Part shown: piece after piece, positions 7,754 through 17,387 of the stretch
Numbering within the stretch: position 1 is the first letter of the stretch
Layout of the letters: each line of letters begins with the position of its first letter
Source of the DNA: an uncultured Eubacteriales bacterium
GTDB taxonomy: Bacteria > Bacillota > Clostridia > Oscillospirales > CAG-272
Assembly (NCBI GenBank): GCA_934446365.1
Contig: CAKSDZ010000004.1
Span: 194,023-258,022, forward strand
DNA length: 64,000 bases
Direction of reading: 5' to 3'
Program-made: the position numbers and the translations under genes
Notes under the pieces: generated by a model
Database searches by the model: none
What the model was told of the DNA's origin: nothing
What the model saw: the letters and a program-made list of their open reading frames with translations, nothing else

Positions 7754-10345
7754 ATGACGCCGATGATGCAGCAATATTTCGAGATTAAGAACAAGTATCG
7801 GGAATATATCCTGATGTACCGTCTCGGGGATTTCTACGAGATGTTTTTCGACGATGCGAAAGTGGCGTCCGCCGAACTCGAGCTTACTCTGACGGGCAGG
7901 GACTGCGGCGAGGACGAACGCGCCCCGATGTGCGGCGTCCCCTATCACGCTGTCGAGGGCTACATCGGAAAGCTCGTCGGACGCGGCTATAAGGTCGCCA
8001 TCTGTGAGCAGCTGGAGGATCCGGCGCTTGCGAAAGGAATCGTCAAGCGGGACGTCATCCGCATGATCACCCCGGGAACGCTCACGGAATCCTCGCTTCT
8101 CGATGAAAAGAAGAACAACTATATCTGCGCCGTGTATGTGACAAAGGATGCGCTCGGCGCCGCGTTCGCGGATATCTCCACGGGACATGTCGCGGCAACC
8201 TCCTTTGAGGGCGAGCACCGGATGACGCAGTTGATCGGCGAGCTTGGCGCCTATGCGCCAAGAGAGGTGCTTGTCAATACCTCGTCGGAGGAGATCCGCA
8301 CGGCGGCGGATTTCCTTTCGGACAGGCTTTCCGCCGTCATCAATCAGAACGAGGAAGCGCGCTTTGCGGCCGAGGACGCGGGACGGCGGGTGAGGGAACA
8401 CTTTGTAAACCTGCCCGGCGAATTTGAAAATCCGGACAATCCGGCGCTGCGTGCGCTCGGCGGGCTTCTTTCTTATGTGGAGGAGACGCAGAAAAACGAT
8501 CTCGGAAACCTCGGCGCGCTGAATTATTATCAGAACGGCCAATATCTCGAAATCGACATCAATACGCGCCGCAATCTCGAGCTTTGCGAAACGATGCGCC
8601 GTGCCGAGAAAAAGGGCACGCTTCTTTGGGTGCTCGACAAAACCAAAACGGCGGCGGGCGCGAGACTGCTTCGCAAATTCATCGATCAGCCGCTGAAAAA
8701 TCCCTATCACATCAATCGCAGACAGGCCGCCGTAGCGGAGCTTTACGAGCGGATGATGGAGCGCGGAGAGCTTTCGTCCTCTCTTGCCGGCGTGCTCGAT
8801 TTGGAGCGTCTTATCACGCGCATTGTTTACGGGACGGCGAACGCACGCGACCTGCGTGCCGTGGCGCAGACGGCGGAAAAGCTTCCGGCGCTGCGCGCGC
8901 AGCTGGCCTCCTTTGAAAGCGAGGAGCTGGCGGGAATCTATGAGGAGCTTGATACGCTTTCGGATATCTATGAGCTGATAAACGCCTCCATCGTGGACGA
9001 GCCTCCGTTTTCCGTGCGCGAGGGGGGATTTATCCGTGAGGGCTTCCATGCGGATGTGGACCATCTTGCGGAGATCGAGAAAAACAGCCGCAGCTGGATT
9101 GAAAAGATCGAGGAAACCGAGCGGCAGACGACGGGAATCAAGACGTTGAAGGTCGGATATAACCGCGTTTTCGGTTATTACATAGAGGTTTCCAAGTCCT
9201 ATATGAACGACGTTCCCGACCGGTATATCCGTAAGCAGACGCTGACGAACGGCGAGCGTTATATCACCGAGGAGCTCAAGGATATGGAGTCTCAGGTGCT
9301 CGGCGCCGGCGAGAAGCGGGTGGCGCTCGAATACCAGCTTTTCTGCGATATCCGCATGCGTGTGGCGGAAAACGTGCATCGGATTCAGAAGACGGCATAT
9401 ATGCTGGCAAAGCTCGATGTGTATTGCTCGCTTGCCGAGGCGGCGAGCCGCTACGGCTACTGCCGCCCCGAGGTGGGATACGGCGATGTGATCTCCATCC
9501 GGGACGGCCGGCATCCGGTGGTCGAGCAATGTGCGAAGGATTCTTTCTTCGTTCCGAACGATACGGAGCTTGACTGCAAAAGCAACCGCTTCATGCTGAT
9601 TACCGGTCCCAATATGGCGGGAAAATCCACCTATATGCGGCAGGTCGCGCTCATCTGCATCATGGCACAGATCGGTTCGTTCGTGCCGGCCAAGGAGGCG
9701 CGTATTTCCGTTGTCGACAAGGTGTTCACGCGCGTCGGCGCTTCGGACGATCTTGCGATGGGACAGTCCACGTTTATGCTGGAAATGAACGAGGTCGCCT
9801 ATATTCTCGCGAATGCCACAAAATCCAGTCTCATCATCTACGACGAGATCGGGCGCGGCACAAGCACTTTCGACGGTATGAGCATCGCGCGCGCCGTCGC
9901 GGAGTATACGCTCGGGAAAAAAATCGGCGCGAAAACGCTTTTCGCTACGCATTATCATGAGCTGACGACGCTGGAAGACGAATTTGAGGGCGCCGTCAAC
10001 TACAACATCGCCGCCAAAAAGAAGGGAGAGGGCATCACGTTTCTGCGCAAAATCGTGCGCGGCGCCGCGGACGACAGCTACGGCATTGAGGTGGCGCAGC
10101 TTGCCGGCGTGCCGCGTGAGGTGATAAAGCGCGCCAAGGAGATTCTTGCCGGAATCGAATCCGGTGAGGAAAAGGTACCTGCGCGCATCAAGGAAAAGGA
10201 CGCGGGCAGAGACGGCATGATGTCGTTTGAAAGCTTCACGGAATCCGAGGTCTGCGATAAATTGAGAAAAACGGATCTCAATACGATTTCTCCCTTGGAG
10301 GCGTTGAATCTCGTATTTGAACTCAAAAAGATACTCGGAGAATGA
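7754..10345 (+). CDS. mutS: DNA mismatch repair protein MutS
   Basis: An 863-residue mismatch-recognition ATPase. The N-terminal mismatch-binding domain has GDFYEMFFDDA near 27-37, including the Phe-x-Glu that stacks on the mispair. It is followed by connector, lever and clamp domains (about 120-560). The ABC-type ATPase has Walker A GPNMAGKST near 618, DEIGRGTSTFDG near 696 and THYHELT near 734. A C-terminal helix-turn-helix region closes the protein. The length is normal. It is followed after 36 bases by mutL, forming the mutSL pair. Confidence 0.97.
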   Translation: MTPMMQQYFEIKNKYREYILMYRLGDFYEMFFDDAKVASAELELTLTGRDCGEDERAPMCGVPYHAVEGYIGKLVGRGYKVAICEQLEDPALAKGIVKRDVIRMITPGTLTESSLLDEKKNNYICAVYVTKDALGAAFADISTGHVAATSFEGEHRMTQLIGELGAYAPREVLVNTSSEEIRTAADFLSDRLSAVINQNEEARFAAEDAGRRVREHFVNLPGEFENPDNPALRALGGLLSYVEETQKNDLGNLGALNYYQNGQYLEIDINTRRNLELCETMRRAEKKGTLLWVLDKTKTAAGARLLRKFIDQPLKNPYHINRRQAAVAELYERMMERGELSSSLAGVLDLERLITRIVYGTANARDLRAVAQTAEKLPALRAQLASFESEELAGIYEELDTLSDIYELINASIVDEPPFSVREGGFIREGFHADVDHLAEIEKNSRSWIEKIEETERQTTGIKTLKVGYNRVFGYYIEVSKSYMNDVPDRYIRKQTLTNGERYITEELKDMESQVLGAGEKRVALEYQLFCDIRMRVAENVHRIQKTAYMLAKLDVYCSLAEAASRYGYCRPEVGYGDVISIRDGRHPVVEQCAKDSFFVPNDTELDCKSNRFMLITGPNMAGKSTYMRQVALICIMAQIGSFVPAKEARISVVDKVFTRVGASDDLAMGQSTFMLEMNEVAYILANATKSSLIIYDEIGRGTSTFDGMSIARAVAEYTLGKKIGAKTLFATHYHELTTLEDEFEGAVNYNIAAKKKGEGITFLRKIVRGAADDSYGIEVAQLAGVPREVIKRAKEILAGIESGEEKVPARIKEKDAGRDGMMSFESFTESEVCDKLRKTDLNTISPLEALNLVFELKKILGE

Positions 10346-10381
10346 ACCGTTCCGGATAAGCCGGAGAAAGGATAAAAACAC

Positions 10382-12370
10382 GTGGGAATCATCAATGTTC
10401 TCGATATATCCGTCGCCAATCTGATTGCCGCGGGCGAGGTCGTGGAGCGTCCGGCCTCCGCGATTAAGGAGATGGTGGAAAATTCCATCGACGCCGGCGC
10501 TTCCGCGGTTACGGTGGAAATTTCCAAGGGCGGCATCGTCTTTATGCGCGTGACGGACGACGGCTGCGGTATGAGCGGCGAGGACGCCGTGACCTCCGTG
10601 CGCCGCCATGCGACAAGCAAAATTCACAGCGCGGAGGATCTTTCGTCGATTCTCACGCTTGGATTCCGCGGAGAGGCGCTCGCGGCCATCACCGCCGTTT
10701 CGGAATTCCGCATGATGACAAAGCGAAAAGAGGACGGCGAGGGCACGCTGCTCTCCGGCGCGTACGGAAAGGTGGAGGAGGTTGCCTCCGCCGGCTGCCC
10801 CGACGGCACGACAATCATCTGCGAAAAGCTTTTTGCCACGACGCCGGCGAGGCTCAAATTTCTGAAATCGGATTCGGCGGAGGGGGCGGCCGTGGCGCAG
10901 GCGGTGGAACGGCTTGCGGTATCCCATCCCGAGATTGCGTTTCGTTTTATCTCGGACGGGTCCTTGAAATTTGCGACGATGGGCGACGGGAAGCTGCAAA
11001 ATGCGATTTACGCCGTTTACGGCGGCGCGTTTGCGACAAGACTGATTGCTGTGAACGGCAGCTCCGGCGGAATCGCCGTCGAGGGCTATATTTCCGCGCC
11101 GGACAACGTGCGCGGGAACCGCGGCATGCAGCAGTTTTTCATCAATTCGCGCTCGGTGCGCAGCAAAACCCTCACGGCGTCGCTGGAAGCGGCGTATCGT
11201 TCGTATATTCCGTCGGATAAGTTCCCGTCGTGCGTTCTGAATCTCAAAATACCGGCCTCGCTTGTCGATGTCAATATCCATCCGGCAAAGCTCGAGGTCA
11301 AATTTTCAAATGAAAAGGCGGTGTTCGACGCGCTGTATTCCGCGGTGCGCGGGACATTGGCGCATGATATCACAAGGCCGGAGCTTTCTTTTTCAGGAAA
11401 GGGAATCCGGACGGAAAGGATATCCTCCGCGCCTGCCGCGTCCGTCGTGAAAGAGGCGCAGGCCCCGGCGGAGCGCACTCCGCTTGACATTCTGTTTGAG
11501 AAGGCGGCGGAAAAAGGGGCGGAAAGCGAAATCGCCTCCCGCGATGCGTCACGGGTAAGCATACCGTCCGATAGCGAGGACGATACGCCGGTCGACATTC
11601 CGCGGCTTTCGGACAACCGTCCGGCCATAGGGCAGCAAAGGCTCGGCTCGGATACGGATATCCGCGGCTTTGAGATGCGGGAGCGGCTTTATGGCGCGGC
11701 TGTGAAGGAGATTCGCAGAGAAGAGCCGTACAGACCCGTTATCAAAGAGGAAACGGATGCGAAAATCGCGGGAGCCGCGGCGCATCCCGTTCCGGAATAC
11801 CGCATCGTCGGCGAGGTATTCAACTGCTATGTGATGATCGAAACGGAAGGGAAAATGATTATCTTTGATAAGCACGCCGCTCATGAGCGCATCAATTTCG
11901 AGAGGCTGCGCGCCAATATGAACGCCGGCACGCTGAATGTGCGGATGCTGTTGGAGCCGATTTCGCTGCCGCTTACGGCAGAGGAGGTACAGCTTTGCCG
12001 GGAATATAAGCCGGAGCTCGAAAAGGTCGGCTTTGAATTTGATGCTTCGGACCGAGAGGCGTCCCTGCGCGGAATCCCCGAGGATTTCGGAGCGGCGGAG
12101 GCAAAGGAGCTTTTCTTGGGACTTATCACGGGCGTGTTGGAGGGCGGAGAGCCGATCGAAACCCGGCGGCGGAGCGTTTTTGAAAAGGCGCTTTATCAAA
12201 GCTCCTGCAAGGCTTCGATTAAGGGCGGCCGCGTCTACGACGAGGCGCATATCCGCTGGATTTGCGACAATCTGCTTCGGTACGACTGCATCAAATTCTG
12301 TCCGCACGGACGTCCGGTGGCGTTTGAAATCGGCAAAAAGGAGCTGGAGAGCCGATTCGGACGTACATAA
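10382..12370 (+). CDS. mutL: DNA mismatch repair endonuclease MutL
   Basis: A 662-residue GHKL ATPase with a C-terminal endonuclease domain. The N-terminal motifs are ENSIDAGA near 34, DDGCGM near 59 and TLGFRGEAL near 95. A low-complexity linker spans roughly 330-470. The metal-binding DKHAAHERINFE near 495 corresponds to the DQHA-x2-E-x4-E nuclease motif with Lys in place of Gln, and FCPHGRP lies near the end. So it should nick DNA, as in organisms lacking MutH. The start is GTG, about 10 bases after an AAAGG site. Confidence 0.96.
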   Translation: MGIINVLDISVANLIAAGEVVERPASAIKEMVENSIDAGASAVTVEISKGGIVFMRVTDDGCGMSGEDAVTSVRRHATSKIHSAEDLSSILTLGFRGEALAAITAVSEFRMMTKRKEDGEGTLLSGAYGKVEEVASAGCPDGTTIICEKLFATTPARLKFLKSDSAEGAAVAQAVERLAVSHPEIAFRFISDGSLKFATMGDGKLQNAIYAVYGGAFATRLIAVNGSSGGIAVEGYISAPDNVRGNRGMQQFFINSRSVRSKTLTASLEAAYRSYIPSDKFPSCVLNLKIPASLVDVNIHPAKLEVKFSNEKAVFDALYSAVRGTLAHDITRPELSFSGKGIRTERISSAPAASVVKEAQAPAERTPLDILFEKAAEKGAESEIASRDASRVSIPSDSEDDTPVDIPRLSDNRPAIGQQRLGSDTDIRGFEMRERLYGAAVKEIRREEPYRPVIKEETDAKIAGAAAHPVPEYRIVGEVFNCYVMIETEGKMIIFDKHAAHERINFERLRANMNAGTLNVRMLLEPISLPLTAEEVQLCREYKPELEKVGFEFDASDREASLRGIPEDFGAAEAKELFLGLITGVLEGGEPIETRRRSVFEKALYQSSCKASIKGGRVYDEAHIRWICDNLLRYDCIKFCPHGRPVAFEIGKKELESRFGRT

Positions 12371-12419
12371 ACCTTAAAATTTTTGAATACGCCGGCTGTT
12401 CTCCGGCGGGAGGAATCGT

Positions 12420-13550
12420 ATGTTTACATTGTTAAAGCAGGAGGGGCACGCGCGCCGCGGCACCTTTGAAACCGTTCACGGGACGATACAGACGCCCGTT
12501 TTTATGAATGTCGGAACGTCCGCCGCCATCAAGGGCGGCATTTCCACACAGGACCTCTACGAGATCGGCTGTCAGGTGGAGCTTTCCAACACGTATCACT
12601 TGCATGTGCGTCCGGGAGACGACGTCATTTACGATATGGGCGGCATTCATAAGTTTTTCAACTGGGATCGGCCGGTGCTCACGGACAGCGGCGGCTTTCA
12701 GGTGTTCTCGCTTGCGGGGCTGCGCAGAATCACGGAGGAGGGCGTGCATTTCGCCTCCCATGTGGACGGCAGGAAGATTTTCATGGGACCGGAGGAGAGC
12801 ATGCAGATTCAGTCACATATCGCCTCCACCATCGCCATGGCGTTCGATGAGTGCATCGAGAATCCCGCACCGTATGAGTATGTGAAGGCATCCGTCGACC
12901 GCACGACGCGCTGGCTTGCCCGCTGCAAGGCGGAGATGGCGCGCCTCAATTCACTGCCGGAAACCATCAATCCGCATCAGCTTCTTTTCGGGATCGGGCA
13001 GGGCGGCACCTATGACGACATCCGCATCGACCATATGAAGACCATCGCACAGTTCGACCTCGACGGTTATGCGATAGGCGGCCTTGCCGTCGGCGAGGAG
13101 ACCGAGGTGATGTATCACATCATCGAGCAGGTGGAGCCGTTTATGCCGAAACAGAAGCCGCGGTATCTCATGGGCGTCGGCACGCCGGTCAACATTCTCG
13201 AAGCGGTCTATCGCGGCGTGGATTTCTTCGACTGCGTGATGCCGTCCCGCAACGCGCGCCACGGTTATCTTTTCACATGGAAGGGCACGATGAACCTCAA
13301 CAACAACAAATATCAGCGCGATTCGCTGCCGATCGATCCGGACTGCGGCTGTCCGGCATGCCGGCATTATTCGCGCGGCTATATCCGGCATCTTCTGCGC
13401 GCGGACGAGATGCTCGGTATGCGCCTCGCCGTGCTCCACAACCTCTATTTCTACAATGAGCTGATGGCAAAAATCCGTGAGGCACTCGACATGGGGCGGT
13501 ATGAGGAATTTTACCGTCATTACCGTGGGGTTTTGGCGGAAAGGATCTGA
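12420..13550 (+). CDS. tgt: tRNA-guanine transglycosylase (queuine/preQ1 insertion)
   Basis: A 376-residue TIM-barrel enzyme that swaps guanine-34 for preQ1 in GUN-anticodon tRNAs. Visible features are LTDSGGFQVFS near 90 with an active-site Asp, FGIGQGG near 184, VMPSRNARHG near 275 (the family usually has TRNARNG; Ser and His here are small changes), and the zinc site DCGCPAC with a downstream His near 308-340. The length is normal. It lies 50 bases after mutL and is probably co-transcribed. No queA was seen in the window. Confidence 0.95.
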   Translation: MFTLLKQEGHARRGTFETVHGTIQTPVFMNVGTSAAIKGGISTQDLYEIGCQVELSNTYHLHVRPGDDVIYDMGGIHKFFNWDRPVLTDSGGFQVFSLAGLRRITEEGVHFASHVDGRKIFMGPEESMQIQSHIASTIAMAFDECIENPAPYEYVKASVDRTTRWLARCKAEMARLNSLPETINPHQLLFGIGQGGTYDDIRIDHMKTIAQFDLDGYAIGGLAVGEETEVMYHIIEQVEPFMPKQKPRYLMGVGTPVNILEAVYRGVDFFDCVMPSRNARHGYLFTWKGTMNLNNNKYQRDSLPIDPDCGCPACRHYSRGYIRHLLRADEMLGMRLAVLHNLYFYNELMAKIREALDMGRYEEFYRHYRGVLAERI

Positions 13551-13552
13551 CG

Positions 13553-14185
13553 ATGCCGCTGCCGTTTTATCACATTTCACTTGCCGGTGCGCTGGCGGAG
13601 AAATACCCGGCTGTGCGGGAGAGCGGGGATTTTTTCCTCGGAAATATCGCGCCGGACGCCGTGCTGTCCCGCTCGGACTGCACACTTGCGGCGAAATTTG
13701 AGACACATTTGCGCAGGGACCGCCTGTCATGGCGGGATGATGTGCTGAAAAGCTTTGAGCGCTCGGACAAGTCCGATCGGTTTGCGCTCGGATATCATAT
13801 GCATCTTGTGACGGATATTTTTTTCCGCGACCGCTGGGAAGCGGATTTTCGCCGCGCGGGGATTCCGGAGACGGAATGGGATGGAATCGCATATCGCTTG
13901 GCATCTCTCGGCATCATTCGGCTGCTCCATGAGGGCGCGGTGCGCCCGGAGAATTACGAACGCTGGATTTCGCAGGCGCGCCGTTTCCGGACGGAAGAAT
14001 TTCCTTTTGGCATGACGAGGGCGGATATGACGGCGGAAATCGATTTTGTTGCGAAGCTCTCCAGTCATGCCGGTATAGAGATAGAGGAAAAACAGGAGGT
14101 CCCCGCCGATTTTGCCGATATTTACCGATCGGCGATTCCGTATCTTAACGGAATGTTCGGGGCTTATTTGAAAGATGACGGATGA
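13553..14185 (+). CDS. Zinc-dependent phospholipase C-like protein
   Basis: A 210-residue protein resembling the zinc-dependent phospholipase C/nuclease S1 helical fold found as a stand-alone domain in Clostridia. His-rich signatures are FYHISLAGAL at the N-terminus, GNIAPDAV near 31 and GYHMHLVTDIFFRD near 79-92, which would supply metal ligands. There is no signal peptide, so it is probably cytoplasmic. It starts 2 bases after the tgt stop, and its TGA overlaps an ATG used as a possible gpsA start. The substrate is unknown. Confidence 0.65.
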   Translation: MPLPFYHISLAGALAEKYPAVRESGDFFLGNIAPDAVLSRSDCTLAAKFETHLRRDRLSWRDDVLKSFERSDKSDRFALGYHMHLVTDIFFRDRWEADFRRAGIPETEWDGIAYRLASLGIIRLLHEGAVRPENYERWISQARRFRTEEFPFGMTRADMTAEIDFVAKLSSHAGIEIEEKQEVPADFADIYRSAIPYLNGMFGAYLKDDG

Positions 14186-14208
14186 GCCGTCAGGATCGGA
14201 GCTTATCT

Positions 14209-15164
14209 ATGAAAATAACGGTGATCGGATGCGGCAGATGGGGGTCTTTTATCGCGTGGCTTCTTGACAGACTGCATCATGAGGTGACGCTTCACGGGAG
14301 AAAAAATTCCGCATCTATGCAGAGGTGGATAGGGGAACGGAGAAATGACCTAATCGAGCTTCCGGAGTCGGTGTCTCTTTCGACAGAGCTTTCCTGCATG
14401 GAGAACGCCGAGGTAGTCGTCATTTCTGTCGGCGCGCAGGACCTGCGCGCATTGATGGGGGAAATTGCCTTGCTGTCACCGAAAAATAAAATTTTCGTGC
14501 TTTGTATGAAAGGACTGGAAATGCCGCACGGCAAACGGCTTTCCGTGGTGGCCTCGGAGTTTCTCTCCTCCTCGAACCGAATTGCGGTTTGGGTGGGACC
14601 GGGACATGTTCAGGAATTTTATCGCGGAATCCCGAACTGTATGGTTATAGACAGCGAGGACGAGAAGACAAAGCATTTCCTTGTCGACGCCTTTTCAGGC
14701 GGAATCATACGTTTTTATTATGGGCAGGATATGCTCGGAAACGAGATCGGCGCCGCATCAAAAAACGTCGTCGGAATTGCGGCGGGCTTTCTCGACGGGC
14801 TTTCGCTTTCCAGCTTGAAAGGCGCGCTCATGTCGCGCGGCACCCATGAAATTGCAGAGCTGATCGGAGCGTTGGGAGGGAACCCATTTTCCGCTTACGG
14901 GCTTTGTCATTTAGGAGATTATGAGGCGACTGTTTTTTCCGCTTACAGCCATAACAGGCGCTTTGGAGAAGCTTTTGTGAGGGGGAGCCCTATCATGAGC
15001 TTGCGGAGGGCTATGCGACTGCACGCGCTATTGTAAATCTCGGGGAGACCTGCGGCGTAGAGCTTCCGATCTGCCGTGGTGTATATGAAATTCTTTATGA
15101 GGGCAAGGACGCTTATGCGACGCTCAATGCCCTTTTCACACGAAAAATCAAAAATGAGTTTTGA
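14209..15164 (+). pseudogene. gpsA: Glycerol-3-phosphate dehydrogenase GpsA gene with a one-base frameshift
   Basis: It encodes NAD(P)-dependent sn-glycerol-3-phosphate dehydrogenase, which makes the phospholipid backbone. MKITVIGCGRWG is the dinucleotide site and KNVVGIAAGFLDGL carries the catalytic Lys. The frame breaks at the GGGGG run at 14981-14985. With one extra G it continues as GEPYHELAEGYATAR and runs to the TGA at 15162, giving about 318 residues, close to the usual length. The function is normally essential, so a missing base in the assembly is at least as likely as decay. An alternative start at 14182 overlaps the upstream stop. Confidence 0.85.
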
Positions 15165-15191
15165 CGCGCCAAGCGCGTATGGGGAAATAGT

Positions 15192-16097
15192 TTGAAAAAA
15201 TCCAATAAAATAATAATCGGCGTTTCGGCCGCCGTGATGGCGATTGCAATTTTTGTTATTCTTTTTGTATCCGTTAAGCTCAGCAATTCCGGCAAAGTAT
15301 CGAATGGAACCACCTCCGGTACACAGGCGACGGAATCCACTGCTCCGCCTGCGTCGGACGCGACGTCGGGACAGGCGGAAACGACGTCAGACCGTCCCGA
15401 GCAGCCAAAGCCGGATAAGGTAATCGCGCTGACCTTTGACGACGGACCGAGCCTTTCCATAACGCCGCAAATTCTCGATATTTTGGAGAAGCATCAGGCG
15501 AAAGCGACGTTTTTTACGGTGGGCTACAATCTTTCCGAGGCAAAGGCGAGGAATCTGCGCCGGGCACTTTCGCTGGGCTGTGAGATCGGAAATCATTCCG
15601 ATACGCATCCGGCGAGCCTTACGACGCTTTCCGACGAGGAAATCCTTCGGGAAATCACGGAAGTCAATCGAAAAATCACAGAGCTTGTCGGCTTTGGATA
15701 TACGCCGACGCTTATGCGTCCGCCGGGCGGACATATCGACAGGAATGTTCTCGACGTCCTTTATGCGGCCGGCGTGCGGATGCATACGATTCTTTGGAAT
15801 TCGGATTCCCGCGATTGGGAATTCAATAAAAAATGGCAGGACGGCGAAATCAGCTATGAAGAAGCTGTGGAGAGCGCGGTGTCGCTTGTGCTTTCCGAGG
15901 CGGAAAACGGCGGCATTGTCCTGATGCATGACATCAAGGAAATCACGCCCGATGTACTCGACCGGGTGCTGGATGCGCTTGCAGAGGAGGGCTATTCCTT
16001 TGTGACCGTGAGCGAGCTTTTCGATTTTGAGAGCATGGGAGAGGAGGCTTATTTCTCAAAATTCTATGCACGGAAACAAGTCGTTCCTATGGGATGA
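15192..16097 (+). CDS. Membrane-anchored polysaccharide deacetylase (NodB domain)
   Basis: A 301-residue protein with an N-terminal membrane anchor (about 8-30) and a Ser/Thr/Pro-rich linker (about 35-75). A NodB carbohydrate-esterase-4 domain follows. Its motifs are LTFDDGPS near 80 (the catalytic Asp and metal Asp), NHSDTHP near 133 (metal His residues), RPPGG near 178 and a late VLMHDIK. It would remove N-acetyl groups from peptidoglycan or another wall glycan outside the cell. It probably starts at TTG, 6 bases after a weak GGGGA site. It is the last gene before a strong terminator. Confidence 0.88.
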   Translation: MKKSNKIIIGVSAAVMAIAIFVILFVSVKLSNSGKVSNGTTSGTQATESTAPPASDATSGQAETTSDRPEQPKPDKVIALTFDDGPSLSITPQILDILEKHQAKATFFTVGYNLSEAKARNLRRALSLGCEIGNHSDTHPASLTTLSDEEILREITEVNRKITELVGFGYTPTLMRPPGGHIDRNVLDVLYAAGVRMHTILWNSDSRDWEFNKKWQDGEISYEEAVESAVSLVLSEAENGGIVLMHDIKEITPDVLDRVLDALAEEGYSFVTVSELFDFESMGEEAYFSKFYARKQVVPMG

Positions 16098-16125
16098 AAT
16101 TTGGGTGCAACAGATATAGAAAACT

Positions 16126-16158
16126 AAAAAACCTGCCGACAGCGTCGGCAGGTTTTTG
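16126..16158. terminator. Strong bidirectional terminator after the deacetylase gene
   Basis: A 14-bp stem (AAAAACCTGCCGAC with GTCGGCAGGTTTTT, loop AGC). It ends the miaB-to-deacetylase run and also faces the convergent small membrane protein gene. Confidence 0.9.
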
Positions 16159-16160
16159 TA

Positions 16161-16400
16161 TTATGGTTTTTCTTTGAAGCTTCTGAAATATTCGATAAAC
16201 AGCATAATTAAGCTGATTCCAATAAAGATAACGGAAATGATGAAAGGAATCAGAAGACCGTAATTATTGAGAGCTATCATCAAATTGACACTTGTATACG
16301 ATCCCGGGATTTCGACACAAATGGATTGCGCAATCAAGATAGCCACGGTAGAAAAGACAGAACAGGCAAGGAGCGCGATTGCTATTATTGTCCTTTTCAT
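16161..16400 (-). CDS. Small two-helix membrane protein, unknown function
   Basis: A 79-residue protein with two hydrophobic segments (about 4-26 and 47-70) joined by a short outside loop, then a basic tail ending FRSFKEKP. I recognise no family. It lies 16 bases downstream of the secreted protein gene and is AT-richer than the neighbouring housekeeping genes. It belongs to the transcript that begins with the TPP riboswitch. Confidence 0.65.
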   Translation of the reverse strand: MKRTIIAIALLACSVFSTVAILIAQSICVEIPGSYTSVNLMIALNNYGLLIPFIISVIFIGISLIMLFIEYFRSFKEKP

Positions 16401-16416
16401 TAGAAATTCTCCTTAA

Positions 16417-17154
16417 TTACAAATCGGCTTCTTTGAATACATAAAGACCGTCAGGAATATTTTTTTTCATTTCATAGTCATATGTATAAGTTGCACCGTA
16501 TAATGTTACATATCGGGCTTCAATAGGCTTTCTGCCGCCGGAGGTGACCAGATATTTAGTTGCTGTGCCGGAGGTAACATTCATTCTAGGGGTAAATTCG
16601 AGCCATATTTTTGTGCCAGGACGAATGGTCATTTGATACGTTTCGGAGACAGAATAGGAATTTGTCCATGATGTTCCCACCTCGGCGGTGATCGCTTTCA
16701 GCCAATCTCCCGATGTGATATTTGCAGAGGTTTCATAGGATTGAGTGACTTCCCATGCAACGGATACGGTTTGCTCAATAGAGGTTGCATTTCCGTATTC
16801 TCTGGTAACGCGCTTTGTGAAGTTGGTGCAGAGAACTCCCGTTTGGCGTTGTTCTTCAACATATCCATATCGGTATTGACTGGTTCCGATAGAGATATAA
16901 GGGGTGGCTGATTGAGCGGGTTGCTTGTCATCAGACAGAGTAAAAGCCTGTTCATCCAAAGTGATGGATTTTGCCATTTCTTCGGCATAGTATGTTTCTG
17001 CTTCTTCCGCATATAAAAAGCGAAATTCTCCATTTTCGACAACCAAAACAGCGGCGACACGTTCATGAGTATCTGAGGCTGATAGCATAAAAAGAGATGA
17101 AAACAGACATAGCAAAGTTGCAAGCGACATGATAATGGATACAAGTTTTTTCAT
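16417..17154 (-). CDS. Secreted beta-rich protein of unknown function
   Basis: A 245-residue protein with a clear signal peptide (MKKLVSIIMSLATLLCLFSS, then further hydrophobic residues to about 27). The mature part is rich in Ser, Thr and Tyr with alternating polar/apolar residues, for example TSANITSGDWLKAITAEVG and SWTNSYSVSETYQMTIRPG. That pattern suggests long amphipathic strands, and it loosely recalls aerolysin-like stem regions, though this is only an impression. ATG is about 8 bases after an AGGAG site. It is the first gene after an apparent TPP riboswitch, yet nothing in it suggests thiamine metabolism. Confidence 0.7.
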   Translation of the reverse strand: MKKLVSIIMSLATLLCLFSSLFMLSASDTHERVAAVLVVENGEFRFLYAEEAETYYAEEMAKSITLDEQAFTLSDDKQPAQSATPYISIGTSQYRYGYVEEQRQTGVLCTNFTKRVTREYGNATSIEQTVSVAWEVTQSYETSANITSGDWLKAITAEVGTSWTNSYSVSETYQMTIRPGTKIWLEFTPRMNVTSGTATKYLVTSGGRKPIEARYVTLYGATYTYDYEMKKNIPDGLYVFKEADL

Positions 17155-17244
17155 AATTTTTCTCCTATATTTTATTTGCTAAGTGAAAATGGAGAAGAAA
17201 ACTCTTGATTTTGAATGCGGCAGAGCCTTAAAATGCCTCCTTTC

Positions 17245-17381
17245 ATAAAAAAGGCTTTATCCGTGGCGGGATAAAGCACAAAGCAAGGTTTTCCGAGTAT
17301 TTTGTGCTTTCCTACGATGGTATTAACCAACAGGTTCAAAGGGTCAGATTTTATCTTCTCAACCGAAACGGTTCCCCTAGC
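17245..17381 (-). ncRNA. TPP riboswitch (THI element) with terminator expression platform
   Basis: On the minus strand the conserved TPP aptamer blocks appear in order: CTAGGGGAACC, TTGAGA, ACCCTTTGAACCTG and then TAATACCATCGTAGGAA, closed by GCU/AGC pairing at about 17381 and 17306. Downstream, AGCACAAA and TTTGTGCT can pair as an antiterminator. This competes with a terminator (GCTTTATCC with GGATAAAGC, then a T-run, 17245-17277). TPP binding should favour termination. The genes that follow are two envelope or secreted proteins of unknown role. Confidence 0.93.
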
Positions 17382-17387
17382 GTTTCC

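Noticed and set aside
7550..11281. A 1243-residue open frame on the minus strand opposite mutS and mutL
   Set aside because: It is the mirror of two clear conserved genes, caused by codon periodicity in GC-rich sequence. Its protein is rich in His, Arg and Leu without any domain.
16417..17154. Annotation of the secreted protein as a thiamine-binding or transport protein because of the riboswitch
   Set aside because: The protein shows a signal peptide but no thiamine-pathway motif. Context alone is not enough.
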